Of a DNA stretch of 64,000 bases, positions 44,563 to 53,501 are shown one piece after another. The stretch spans positions 1 to 64,000 of the forward strand of contig JAHDQS010000010.1 in the NCBI GenBank assembly GCA_018433675.1, read 5' to 3'. The DNA comes from Clostridia bacterium. Its GTDB lineage: Bacteria; Bacillota; Peptococcia; DRI-13; SM3-B62. The notes beneath the pieces were generated by a model that was given only the letters and a program-made list of their open reading frames with translations, was not told where the DNA came from and made no database searches. The position numbers were made by a program, and so were the translations under genes. Numbering within the stretch: position 1 is the stretch's first letter; every line of letters begins with the position of its first letter.

Positions 44563-45109
44563 TATGATTATTGTTGGAGCGGTATTGTCTATTCTCGTCG
44601 GATTTATCGGAGGGAAAATGCTGATGGCAGATTCCCCGGCGGCCGGTTCGGAGGGGGATCCGGTGGTTTCCAAGAGTTATGTGGATGCAGCCCTGGAGGA
44701 GCGTGTCCAGGAGCTTGAGACGGAAGTCGCACAGCTTAATGTCAAAGCTCAGGCCATGCAGACCATGATCAACGAGTTGCAGTCCAAGGTGAACAAAACC
44801 TCAACGAGTTCAGGCTCTTCAAGTTCAGGCTCTTCAAGCACTTCCGGCAGTTCAAGCACCTCCGGAACATCATCCGGCAGTACGACAACGGATCATAGCG
44901 CTATGGTAGGCAAAACGGTCTATGTGCGACAGGAAAACAATTACGTAAACATGAGGGACAACCCCAGTACTGAAGGCACCACGGTCTTAAAGAAGGTGCA
45001 AAAGGGCGAAGCGATGCTCGTTCAAGAGGTCAAAAACGATTGGTACCAGGTAAGGCTTACCGACAGTACGGTAGGCTGGGTAGCCGGTTGGCTGGTGGAG
45101 ACCAAGTAG
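44549..45109 (+). CDS. membrane-anchored SH3b-domain protein
   Basis: 186 residues: membrane anchor (MIIVGAVLSILVGFIGG), a coiled coil (about 48-85, ERVQELETEVAQLNVKAQAM), a Ser/Gly/Thr-rich linker (about 86-112) and a bacterial SH3 domain (TVYVRQENNYVNMRDNPSTE; WVAGWLVE). Such domains bind peptidoglycan. It is translationally linked to the TagO-like gene, so a surface role tied to wall polymer is reasonable. The linker's repetitive TCAAGC-type codons could be length-variable. Confidence 0.82.
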   Translation: MKYRNMIIVGAVLSILVGFIGGKMLMADSPAAGSEGDPVVSKSYVDAALEERVQELETEVAQLNVKAQAMQTMINELQSKVNKTSTSSGSSSSGSSSTSGSSSTSGTSSGSTTTDHSAMVGKTVYVRQENNYVNMRDNPSTEGTTVLKKVQKGEAMLVQEVKNDWYQVRLTDSTVGWVAGWLVETK

Positions 45110-45121
45110 CCGGGAAGTGCC

Positions 45122-46696
45122 CTACAACAGCGGGGATAACAGTCGCGCGCCGGACTCCAAGACCCGGTGATGCAAGGGCTGTTCGGTCAGAGTCTCCATT
45201 GTCAGGCGCTCAGAAAATTTCAGATCGTTGATAAAGTCCGCTTCAAGTCTGCGGGCTATTTCTTTGTCATAAATCAGGGCATTTACCTCAAAATTCAGGC
45301 TGAAGCTGCGGCGATCCATGTTGGCCGAGCCAACGGAGGAAACCAAACCGTCGATGATAAGGATTTTGGCGTGCATAAAGCCGTTTTGATAAAAATATAT
45401 TTCTATTCCCGCCTCCATTAATTCTTCCAGGTAGGACATGGCGGCATAAAAGACAATCCTGTAGTCCGGATTGGCCGGCAGTAATATTTTTATGTCTACG
45501 CCGCTTAGGGCTGCTGTTTTGAGAGCGGTCAGGATGCTTTCGTTTGGCACGAAGTAGGGAGAGGTTAGGTATATAGATTTTTGGGCTGTGGCGATGGCGT
45601 AGTAATAGACCTGCATAATGGCTTCCCAGTGGGTGTCCGGTCCGCTGGCGGCGATTTGAACCAGCTTGTTGCGGGGAGGTTGTGATGCGGAGGGTAATGA
45701 GGGTGGTGAGCCTGTGGGGAGTTGTTCTTTTGTCACGAAGAACCAATCCTGAATAAAGATGTTCTGCAGATAATGGATGGTGTCACCGGCAATCCGCAGG
45801 TGGGTATCGCGCCAGTATCCGATATTGGGATCCCGGCCCAGGTATTCATCGCCGATGTTGATGCCGCCTACAAAACCTACGGTTCCGTCAATGATGAGGA
45901 TTTTGCGGTGATTGCGGTAATTTATCCTGTTATGAAAGAAGGGAACACGGACGGGTAGGAAAGGCTCAATTCTGATACCTGCGGTTCTCATTTTCAGGAG
46001 GTAGTTTTTGCCCAAAGAGCGAGAACCGAGGCCGTCAAAGATGACACGAACCGTAACACCCTTGTGGGCTTTGTCGATGAGAAGCTGTGAAATTTTTGAG
46101 CCTATCTCATCGTTCCGGAGGATGTATGTTTCCAGGTAGATGTATTTTGTGGCTTTCTGCAAGGCCTCGAGCATGGAAGGGAAGATTTGTTGTCCGTCGG
46201 TCAGCACGGTGACCTCGTTATTAAGGGTGATGGGGTATTCGGTGCTATTGCAAATCAACTGTATCAGGCGTTCCTTGGATTCGGCTGTTTCTGCAAGCTG
46301 CTGCAAGCCGCCCTCCTCGGCAGGAGCATTAAAGGGACAGAGGTAGTGGCTGATTTTTTGTTTCTTGACCGTCAGACGTCTTTTGTGAAACTGACGGCCT
46401 AAGAGAAGGTAGACGAAAAAGCCCAGCAGAGGCAGAAAGATGAGGATTAACAGCCAGGACAGGGTAGTTCCCGGGTCACGTTTTTCCATAATTATGACGA
46501 TGCAGGTGAAAAGAACCAGGGACCCCAGGATGACGGAAAAGATATTGGTTATTGTCACCAGGGGAGGGGACGGTGGCGAAATATGTTTAAGAAGCTCAAA
46601 AACATTGGTATATACTACATTTATGATCAGTACGTTGATTACCAGGATGAAGATAAATGATGCCACCAGCAGGGTGTACTCTGTTTTACGCATCAT
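45122..46696 (-). CDS. cls: cardiolipin synthase
   Basis: 524 residues on the minus strand. Two N-terminal membrane segments are followed by two phospholipase D motifs, HRKILIIDG (N-terminal half) and HAKILIIDG (C-terminal half), both with complete H-x-K-x4-D. It condenses two phosphatidylglycerols to cardiolipin. It runs against the SH3 gene with 12 bases between stops, and divergent from the RND operon. AAGGAAGG precedes ATG 46696. Confidence 0.94.
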   Translation of the reverse strand: MMRKTEYTLLVASFIFILVINVLIINVVYTNVFELLKHISPPSPPLVTITNIFSVILGSLVLFTCIVIIMEKRDPGTTLSWLLILIFLPLLGFFVYLLLGRQFHKRRLTVKKQKISHYLCPFNAPAEEGGLQQLAETAESKERLIQLICNSTEYPITLNNEVTVLTDGQQIFPSMLEALQKATKYIYLETYILRNDEIGSKISQLLIDKAHKGVTVRVIFDGLGSRSLGKNYLLKMRTAGIRIEPFLPVRVPFFHNRINYRNHRKILIIDGTVGFVGGINIGDEYLGRDPNIGYWRDTHLRIAGDTIHYLQNIFIQDWFFVTKEQLPTGSPPSLPSASQPPRNKLVQIAASGPDTHWEAIMQVYYYAIATAQKSIYLTSPYFVPNESILTALKTAALSGVDIKILLPANPDYRIVFYAAMSYLEELMEAGIEIYFYQNGFMHAKILIIDGLVSSVGSANMDRRSFSLNFEVNALIYDKEIARRLEADFINDLKFSERLTMETLTEQPLHHRVLESGARLLSPLL

Positions 46697-46778
46697 GATT
46701 TCCTTCCTTTACTTTTCTGTAGTATAATTCTACATTTTGTAGAAGCAAATGGCAAACACACAAATGGGAAAATCAGTA

Positions 46779-46834
46779 TTGACAATAGAGGTGGTTGGAA
46801 ATAGAATATACATGTTGACCGACTGTTCGGTCAG
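46779..46834 (+). promoter_or_regulatory. promoter and TetR operator of the RND operon
   Basis: TTGACA (46779-46784), 17 bases, TAGAAT (46802-46807). TGACCGA-CTGT-TCGGTCA at 46816-46833 is a perfect 7-4-7 dyad over the expected start point, a classical TetR-repressor site. The repressor is probably the TetR at 51074. Confidence 0.8.
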
Positions 46835-46882
46835 TTTATCAAGACTTACAATATATTAGATGGAACAAGAGGAGGAGCATTG

Positions 46883-47914
46883 ATGCGCAAAGGGAAAACA
46901 ATAGCCGTGGTATTGGTAGTAATTGCGGTGATTGCGATAGTGGTATTTGGAGTGGGCAGGCTTTTGAACAATTCCGAGCCTGTCGAGTCTGCAGAGGAAG
47001 TCGATAAGATCCCGGTCAGTGTTGAAACGGTACAAAGGGGCGATTTGAACAAGACCGTTCTTTTAGGCGGGTTGCTTGCGCCAAAGGAAGAGGTATTTCT
47101 GGCCGCCAAGAATCCGGCCTTGAAGGTGTTAAGCGTGCCGGTCGAGGTAGGAGACAGGGTGGGAGCCGGAACAACTTTGGTCGTCTTTGACTCCCGCAGT
47201 CTTGACCTGCAGTTGGAACAGGCCCGGAGTGATTATGAGAGGAATCTGCAGCTCTTTGAAGCCGGTGCGGTTTCTAATTACCAGCTTGAGCAGCTTGAAA
47301 ATGCTCTGGATAATCTCAAAATACAAAGGGAAGATATGGTCCTGACCAGCCCGATCAGCGGAGTGGTTTCAGCGGTAGGGGCAGTTGAGGGTCAAATGGC
47401 CGGCAGCTCGGTGCTGGTTTCCCTTGTCAATGTAGACGAATTGGAGCTTGAGGTACAGGTCGGTGAAGCCAATATCAGCAAGGTGCAAGTGGGAGGCGAA
47501 ATGCCTGTTTACATAGCGGCGGCATCCCAAGGGATTTATCCGGCCAGGGTGGTAAGTGTTGCCCCTCATGTTGATGCCAGAACCAAGGCTTATCCCGTTA
47601 CTCTTAAGATTAAAAACGAAGACAGTGTTATCAAAGGCGGGATGTACGGGGAGGTAGAGCTGGTTGTGGATAGCAAGGAAGAAGTCCTTGTAGTTCCGCA
47701 GTACGCTGTGTTGGAAAGAGAACAGGAAAAGATCGTTTACACAGTAGAGGAAGGCAAGGCGGTAGAAACATTAGTCGAGATAGGCTTGACTTTAGGAGAT
47801 GAAGCCGAAGTCGTCAGTGGGTTAAAAGAAGGCGATCTGCTTATCGTGGAAGGGCAGTACGGAGTGCAGGACGGTAGTGAGGTCATCATCCCGGCAAGGG
47901 GTGAAAGGCAATGA
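46883..47914 (+). CDS. RND efflux periplasmic-adaptor (HlyD/MFP) subunit
   Basis: 343 residues from ATG 46883 after GAGGAGG. Membrane segment (TIAVVLVVIAVIAIVVFGVG), lipoyl-type half-domains (LKVLSVPVEVGDRVGAGTTLVVFD and DMVLTSPISGVVSAVGAVEGQMAG) around a helical hairpin (LQLEQARSDYERNLQLFEAGAVS), then a beta-barrel. The hairpin is short, so any contact with the TolC-like protein would be limited. It overlaps the pump gene by four bases. Confidence 0.92.
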   Translation: MRKGKTIAVVLVVIAVIAIVVFGVGRLLNNSEPVESAEEVDKIPVSVETVQRGDLNKTVLLGGLLAPKEEVFLAAKNPALKVLSVPVEVGDRVGAGTTLVVFDSRSLDLQLEQARSDYERNLQLFEAGAVSNYQLEQLENALDNLKIQREDMVLTSPISGVVSAVGAVEGQMAGSSVLVSLVNVDELELEVQVGEANISKVQVGGEMPVYIAAASQGIYPARVVSVAPHVDARTKAYPVTLKIKNEDSVIKGGMYGEVELVVDSKEEVLVVPQYAVLEREQEKIVYTVEEGKAVETLVEIGLTLGDEAEVVSGLKEGDLLIVEGQYGVQDGSEVIIPARGERQ

Positions 47915-50900
47915 AGATAGCTAATATTTCTGTCAAACGTCCTGTAGCAGTCATCATGGTGTTTCTTGTCATCTTACTTTTGGGATTTGTTTCATTGATG
48001 GATTTGAATATGGACCTTTTTCCGGAGATGGATTTGCCGATGGCCATAGCCCTAACCCAGTATTCCGGGGTAGGACCGGAAGAGGTAGAGAACCTTGTCA
48101 CCAGGCCTATTGAGGGAGCAATGGGTACGGTCAGCGGGGTTCAGGAGATCTATTCTTCCACCAGTCGGGGACAGTCGATGGTTTATGTGGAGTTTGCTTG
48201 GGGTACGGATATGAACTTTGCCGTTTCTCAGATGAGGGAGAAGATCGATCTGGCCTCCAGCTATTTTCCGGATGATGTCAGTAAGACCACCCTCTTTAAG
48301 CTGGATCCCAACATGATGCCGGTCCAGGTGCTGGGACTAAGCGGTGATATGGACATGGCGACCCTGGATAGATTGGCCAATGATGTCGTCAAACCGCAAT
48401 TGGAGAGGATTGAAGGGGTAGCCCAGGTCGATGTAATGGGAGGCGTGGAAAAGGAGATTCGCATTTCTGTAGCGCCTCAAAAGCTCTTAGCTTATGGACT
48501 GTCCATGGATTCGATAGTTTCTTATCTGAGGATGGAGAACAGGAATACCTCGGTCGGTACCTTGGAGGAAGGCGGCCGGGAACACACGGTACGTGTGACG
48601 GGGGAATTCAAAGACGTACAGGAGATTGAAAATCTGCAGGTTCCGCTTTCTGCCGGAGGCTATGCTCGTCTGGGAGATATTGCCCGGGTAGAAGATGCTT
48701 ATAAGGATAGGGACGTTTATGCCTACATGGACGGAGTGCCCTGCGTGCAGATCTCTATCAGCAAACAAACCGATGCCAATACCGTTAAGGTAGCGGATGC
48801 GGTGAAGGAAAAATTAGCGGAGTTTGAGGAGATACTGCCGGAAAAAGCAGAAATCTTGGTGGGCTTCGACCAGTCTGATTTTATCCACATGTCCCTTAAC
48901 AATGTGACCAGGAACGCTTTTCTGGGAGCTTTTTTAGCCGTGGTGGTACTTCTTTTGTTCCTGCGGAACATTCGCAGTACCCTTATTATAGCCATAGCCA
49001 TTCCTATCTCGGTCATTGCGACCTTTACCCTGATGTATTTCGGTGGCCTGACCTTAAACATAGTGTCCTTAGGAGGCTTGGCATTGGGTGTCGGCATGAT
49101 GGTCGACAATTCTATCGTTATTTTGGAGAATATCTATCGCTACAGGCAGGAAGGGTATTCCCGTATTGACGCCTCGACAGAGGGGGCTAATGAGGTGGGC
49201 GTGGCGATTACCGCTTCGACCCTGACTTCAATGGCAGTTTTTCTGCCGATTGTTTATGTGCAGGGTCTGGCCTCTCAGGTTTTTCGTCCGTTGGCCTTAA
49301 CGGTTGCCTTTTCGCTTCTGGCTTCATTGTTCGTGGCCCTTACCCTGGTGCCGATGCTTTCTTCTAAGTTATTGAAGGTAAATCGTAACGGTAATGGCAA
49401 CGGTAACGGAGAAAGCAAGAGACGCTGGAGGGTATTCAGGAAAGCGGCGGTCAAGTGGGGGAAGGCCCTGGAAAGATTAGAGGAAACCTATGTCAAGATA
49501 TTAGGTTGGTCAATTGAGCATAAGAAGAAGCTGGTTTTCTTCGTTATGTTGCTGTTTGTGGTCAGTATAGGGATGATTTCTATGATTGGGATGGAATTTA
49601 TGCCCAAGCAAGACTCCGGGGAGTATACTGTTAGCATAGCTTTGCCTAACGGTACATCGCAGCAGGAAACTGAACGTGTTACAGAGCAGGTCATCCAATA
49701 CATCCATGAGCTGCCCGAACATGATTGGACGATTTATACGGTCGGTTCATCGGGGGCCATGATGATGGGTTCAAGCACTTCAGAAAGCGCCAGCATCAGC
49801 GGGATATTGAAGGATAAAAGCCAGCGGACCCGCGGGATCGAGGAGATTCTTGACGAGCTGCGTGAGGAGTGTGCCCTTATTCCCGGGGCTGAAATAGAGA
49901 TCGCCTCCCAGCAGATGATGATGACCAGCACGGGCTCTTTAATCAGTATTGATCTGAAGGGGGATGACCTTGAAGTACTGAAAGCCTTTGCTCAGACAGT
50001 GGCTGAACGGGTCAAAACCGTGGAAGGGGCCAGAGAGGTCAAAACCAGTTTTGAGGACGGCAGGCCGGAAATACATTTGAGTCTGAACCGTCAAAAAGCA
50101 GACATATATGGCATCAGTGGGGCGCAGCTTGCGAGCACATTGGCCACGGCAGTCAATGGTTCGACCGCTACGCAATACCGTCTGGGCGGCGAAGAAATAG
50201 ATGTGACCGTCAGGCTGGAAAAAGAGTACCGTCAGGATATTAACGACCTGAAAGAACTGGTGATAACTTCTCCGACGGGGGCCATGGTGACCTTGGGGGA
50301 TTTGGCCGAACTGACGGTGACTACCGGACCGACAAGCATAGAAAGGGTCAATCAGACGAGATATGTCAGTATAACAGGTGATGTAGTAGGCAGGGATGTT
50401 CGGAGCGTGACGCTGGATATTCAGTCTAAACTGGAAAATCTCAATGTGCCGCCGGGGATAATCATCGAATACGGCGGTGCTAACAAGGAGATGATGGATG
50501 CTTTTATCGACTTGTTCAAAGCCTTGCTGATGGCTATTCTTCTGGTTTACATGATTCTGGCTTCACAGTACGAGTCACTGCTTTACCCCTTTGCCATCAT
50601 GTTTTCCATGCCGCCGATGGTGACCGGGGTGGTGCTGTCGCTTCTGTTGACCGGGCGTACCTTTAACGTCCCGGCCTTTATCGGTGTCATTATGCTGGCC
50701 GGTATAGTCGTAAACAATGCCATTGTGCTTGTGGATTACATTAATACGCTGCGCAGAAGGGATGAGATGCCGCGGAAGGAAGCCATTTTATTGGCCGGTA
50801 AGACCAGGTTGCGGCCAATTCTGATGACGGCTCTGACGACAATACTGGCGATGCTTCCCTTGGCTATAGGACTTGGTGAAGGAGCGGAATTATCCGCGCC

Positions 50901-51072
50901 CATGGCGACTGCAGTGGCAGGAGGTTTGATCTTTTCTACCTTTCTTACCCTTGTCTTGGTGCCTTGCATGTATATCATTCTTGAAAATATCGGAGATAAA
51001 ATTAAGGGGTTTGTCGGTAGAAAGAAGAAGACACATTCGCTTGAGGATGCGCCTTCCGTAAGGGGAGAGTAA
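47911..51072 (+). CDS. RND-family efflux transporter
   Basis: 1053 residues, 12 membrane segments and two large extracellular loops, AcrB/SwrC type. The TM4 proton-relay region reads GVGMMVDNSIVILEN, with one Asp followed by Asn rather than the Asp-Asp of AcrB, a difference to keep in mind for energetics. Other markers are SVKRPVAVIMVFLVILLLGF at the start and GIVVNNAIVLVDYINTLR in TM10-11. RND pumps with an HlyD partner occur in Bacillus (SwrC) and in clostridia. Substrate unknown; the TetR link implies inducible export of a toxic or signal compound. Confidence 0.94.
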   Translation: MKIANISVKRPVAVIMVFLVILLLGFVSLMDLNMDLFPEMDLPMAIALTQYSGVGPEEVENLVTRPIEGAMGTVSGVQEIYSSTSRGQSMVYVEFAWGTDMNFAVSQMREKIDLASSYFPDDVSKTTLFKLDPNMMPVQVLGLSGDMDMATLDRLANDVVKPQLERIEGVAQVDVMGGVEKEIRISVAPQKLLAYGLSMDSIVSYLRMENRNTSVGTLEEGGREHTVRVTGEFKDVQEIENLQVPLSAGGYARLGDIARVEDAYKDRDVYAYMDGVPCVQISISKQTDANTVKVADAVKEKLAEFEEILPEKAEILVGFDQSDFIHMSLNNVTRNAFLGAFLAVVVLLLFLRNIRSTLIIAIAIPISVIATFTLMYFGGLTLNIVSLGGLALGVGMMVDNSIVILENIYRYRQEGYSRIDASTEGANEVGVAITASTLTSMAVFLPIVYVQGLASQVFRPLALTVAFSLLASLFVALTLVPMLSSKLLKVNRNGNGNGNGESKRRWRVFRKAAVKWGKALERLEETYVKILGWSIEHKKKLVFFVMLLFVVSIGMISMIGMEFMPKQDSGEYTVSIALPNGTSQQETERVTEQVIQYIHELPEHDWTIYTVGSSGAMMMGSSTSESASISGILKDKSQRTRGIEEILDELREECALIPGAEIEIASQQMMMTSTGSLISIDLKGDDLEVLKAFAQTVAERVKTVEGAREVKTSFEDGRPEIHLSLNRQKADIYGISGAQLASTLATAVNGSTATQYRLGGEEIDVTVRLEKEYRQDINDLKELVITSPTGAMVTLGDLAELTVTTGPTSIERVNQTRYVSITGDVVGRDVRSVTLDIQSKLENLNVPPGIIIEYGGANKEMMDAFIDLFKALLMAILLVYMILASQYESLLYPFAIMFSMPPMVTGVVLSLLLTGRTFNVPAFIGVIMLAGIVVNNAIVLVDYINTLRRRDEMPRKEAILLAGKTRLRPILMTALTTILAMLPLAIGLGEGAELSAPMATAVAGGLIFSTFLTLVLVPCMYIILENIGDKIKGFVGRKKKTHSLEDAPSVRGE

Positions 51073-51073
51073 G

Positions 51074-51682
51074 ATGTGGAAATGTAACGGTGCCCATACG
51101 AAACAGGAACTAACAAAACGAGAATTGATTCTGGCGGCTGCTCTGGAGGTCTTTGCGGAAAAGGGTTTCCACAATGCCAAAATTGAGGAAATTGCTCAAC
51201 AGGCGGAGGTTGGCAAGGGTACGGTGTATGAATACTTTAAGAGCAAGCAGGAGTTGTTTCAACAAGCGCTGCTGGAGGGGATGAAGGAATTCGACGGCGA
51301 GGTCGCAAAAGAGCTCGCCGCCTGTAATACCGCCCGGGAGAAGCTGGAGAGGCTGATAGAGGAAACTATCAGGATCGGCGGCAGTATTTTTCATTTTGCG
51401 CGCATTGCGGCAGCGGAAATCAGAATGGACGATGAATTATTTCGTGACTGGGTGCGGGAAATACACGAGGTAAGGTTAATTTTTATCAAAGATATCATTG
51501 ACGAGGGTATTGATAAAGGGGAATTTAAAAAGCTGGACAGCCTGTTGGCGGCCAAAATATTCTACGGTGGAGTTGCTACTCTCTTGACCCCTTTTGTGGG
51601 TATTAAGGAGGGACAGGTTTATCAAGAGGTTGAACCTAAAAAGTTCGTAGATATCTATCTGGAAGGTATCCTCTTAAAATGA
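51074..51682 (+). CDS. TetR-family repressor
   Basis: 202 residues. The DNA-binding part ILAAALEVFAEKGFHNAKIEEIAQQAEVGKGTVYEYFKSK (residues about 19-58) is classic TetR; the C-terminal ligand domain is divergent. It begins one base after the pump gene's stop, so it is the last gene of the operon and would autoregulate through the operator at 46816, and probably the TolC-like gene through 33184. Confidence 0.92.
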   Translation: MWKCNGAHTKQELTKRELILAAALEVFAEKGFHNAKIEEIAQQAEVGKGTVYEYFKSKQELFQQALLEGMKEFDGEVAKELAACNTAREKLERLIEETIRIGGSIFHFARIAAAEIRMDDELFRDWVREIHEVRLIFIKDIIDEGIDKGEFKKLDSLLAAKIFYGGVATLLTPFVGIKEGQVYQEVEPKKFVDIYLEGILLK

Positions 51683-51714
51683 GATTAGAATAATACCTCT
51701 GAAAGGGGAAAGTC

Positions 51715-52074
51715 ATGTTATTAGGAGATTTTAAACAGGAGATTTTAAAACTCAATAACAAGGTCAACATGGAAATGTTCGGAGTGGGACTGCGCTGGCA
51801 AAAAATTGAGGTTATGGATGATAAGGCCATTATTATTGCCAATAATAAACGGGTTAAGGCCCTGTCGGCCATTGATCATAAGGATGCCATCACCTCAAAG
51901 CTGATTGATATTGCCTTGATTCTGGAGTTTAAGGAGCGGTTCATCAAAGAGGTGGAGAATTCTTTGGGTATTAAAGCGCTGGCTCATTTAAAGGACTATG
52001 ACCCGGGAACAGAGATTTCATTTAGTGTAACGATTTTTGAAAAGGATATAGAAAAACTAATTCGCGAAATATGA
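51715..52074 (+). CDS. DUF2294/MpsC-like small protein
   Basis: 119 residues beginning MLLGDFKQEILKLNNKVNMEMFG, with hydrophobic strands (KAIIIANNKRVKALSAID) and SFSVTIFEKDIEKLI at the end. The layout resembles DUF2294 proteins, some of which are now linked to membrane potential systems; the match is by eye and modest. It is 32 bases after tetR, so it may be in the same transcript. AAGGGG precedes ATG 51715. Confidence 0.5.
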   Translation: MLLGDFKQEILKLNNKVNMEMFGVGLRWQKIEVMDDKAIIIANNKRVKALSAIDHKDAITSKLIDIALILEFKERFIKEVENSLGIKALAHLKDYDPGTEISFSVTIFEKDIEKLIREI

Positions 52075-52138
52075 AAAAAATATACGATAAAAGAAGGAAC
52101 TATCATAATTATGTAGAATAAGAAACCTTAGAATAGTG

Positions 52139-52290
52139 AAACAATGATATGATTGTTGACATATGACGGCTTGTTGTTACACAGCCGGCTGAGGGAGATC
52201 GTGCAAAAGATAGCCCGATAAGACCGCTGAGTTCGCGCCGGACGAGAGGGTTATCCTGTCCCGGTTGTTGCGTTTCGGCGTTTTTTTGTT
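52139..52290 (+). ncRNA. candidate structured RNA before the NIF3-like gene
   Basis: CCGGC (52184-52188) pairs with GCCGG (near 52239-52243), closing a junction that holds GGG/CCC with an inner ATC/GAT hairpin and a GC/GC stem. A further GAGGG...CCC element and a T run at 52283-52289 follow. TTGACA at 52156 could be its -35. It matches no riboswitch family I recognise; the rest of the 383-base gap (52291-52457) is featureless up to the ribosome site. Confidence 0.45.
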
Positions 52291-52457
52291 GGTTGAGAGG
52301 GTGAGTGTAAAATCTAACTACTCATCATTGATGAACTGCCACTAATCACCGTGGGGTCCACGTTTTTGTCAATACTCGGCTTACGGGAGGTGTGTATAAA
52401 ACTAAATATCGACAAGAGATTTATTATATTCAAAAAAAGAAGGAGAGGAGAGAGGTT

Positions 52458-53477
52458 ATGTCTAAAAAGATACTTGCCAAAGATGTTCTTGAGGCTTTGG
52501 ACAAGATTACCGGGGGCAGGGTGGTGAAATCCCCTGAGGACTATACCAGCGGAAAGAATCCTTTTGTGGTGACAAAGTCCTCCAATATACCCGGGAAAGC
52601 CGTTACCGAAACCCCGGGACTTGTTTGCGGCAGCCTGAATCAAGAGATTAAAAAGATTGCGGTATTAATGACCCTCACAGAAAGTTGTATAGAACTGGCC
52701 GGGGCAACAGGTGTGGATGCCATCATCGCGCATCATCCGATGGCCGATGCCGCTAATGCGGGCGGTGTTCTTTTGAATACTTATCTGGGGCTTTATAACA
52801 TAGCTGCTTTTGAATTGCATGAGGCTTTTCACGGCCTTCATCCCGGAATTTCCTACTTGCATGGACACAAGGCGTATCACGTTGATATCAGATACAAGGG
52901 TATTCCAGGAAACATTCTTTACGTCGGCGATGCATTACCGGAGGTCAAGACGGTGGGCGATATGTTAAACCGCCTGAACTCCTTAATGAATACAAAGCAG
53001 GAGGGCGAACTGCTCGAGCACGAGTGCAAGCTCAGGTGTTGTCAGGATATTCGCGAGACCAGCGTCAGTGCGCAGGGGGAGATTTTAGTCGGCGAACCTA
53101 CAAACAAGGTAAGCAAGATTCTCCATATGTTCCCACACACCGGTTTTACGCCGGAGCATTTGGAATGTGCGGTGCAGGAACATCCCGGTGTTGATACATT
53201 GTTAGCAACAATCAGCAGGGTCTATCCGGGAAATCCCCTGATTGATAAGGCTAAGGAGCTGGGTCTCAACTTTGTCTGTGGTAATTCCCATGCCTTAGAA
53301 ATCATGGAAAATGGGATGCCCCTGGCCCGAGCGGTGCAAATACTCCTGCCGGAAGTGGAGGTGGTGCTGTTTAAGGAACGGGTTACCAGTGTACCCTTGG
53401 ATGCTTTTGGGTCAAAGGAAATCCAGGATTATGCCCGGTTTATCACCGAGCAATTTCTTCTCCCCAAAAACAACTAA
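52458..53477 (+). CDS. NIF3-like (DUF34) family metal-binding protein
   Basis: 339 residues from ATG 52458, after AAGGAGAGGAGAGAGG. The HHPM motif in VDAIIAHHPMADA and the C-terminal VCGNSHALEIMENG, plus HMFPHTGFTPEHLECA, fit the NIF3/DUF34 fold that binds two metal ions. Proven activities vary across the family, so the reaction is unassigned. It is longer than the shortest members, with a middle insert (about 150-240). It is followed by a Gate-domain membrane protein 24 bases later, a pairing that suggests a transport-linked enzyme. Confidence 0.75.
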   Translation: MSKKILAKDVLEALDKITGGRVVKSPEDYTSGKNPFVVTKSSNIPGKAVTETPGLVCGSLNQEIKKIAVLMTLTESCIELAGATGVDAIIAHHPMADAANAGGVLLNTYLGLYNIAAFELHEAFHGLHPGISYLHGHKAYHVDIRYKGIPGNILYVGDALPEVKTVGDMLNRLNSLMNTKQEGELLEHECKLRCCQDIRETSVSAQGEILVGEPTNKVSKILHMFPHTGFTPEHLECAVQEHPGVDTLLATISRVYPGNPLIDKAKELGLNFVCGNSHALEIMENGMPLARAVQILLPEVEVVLFKERVTSVPLDAFGSKEIQDYARFITEQFLLPKNN

Positions 53478-53501
53478 GAACATTTGAAAGGAGTATGTGT
53501 A

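Noticed and set aside
45122-46696. Plus-strand frames inside the cardiolipin synthase gene
   Set aside because: The minus-strand gene has two complete H-x-K-x4-D motifs; the opposite frames are short and featureless.
52139-52290. T-box leader
   Set aside because: No AGGGTGG-type T-box sequence is present and the downstream genes are not tRNA-synthetase or amino-acid genes.
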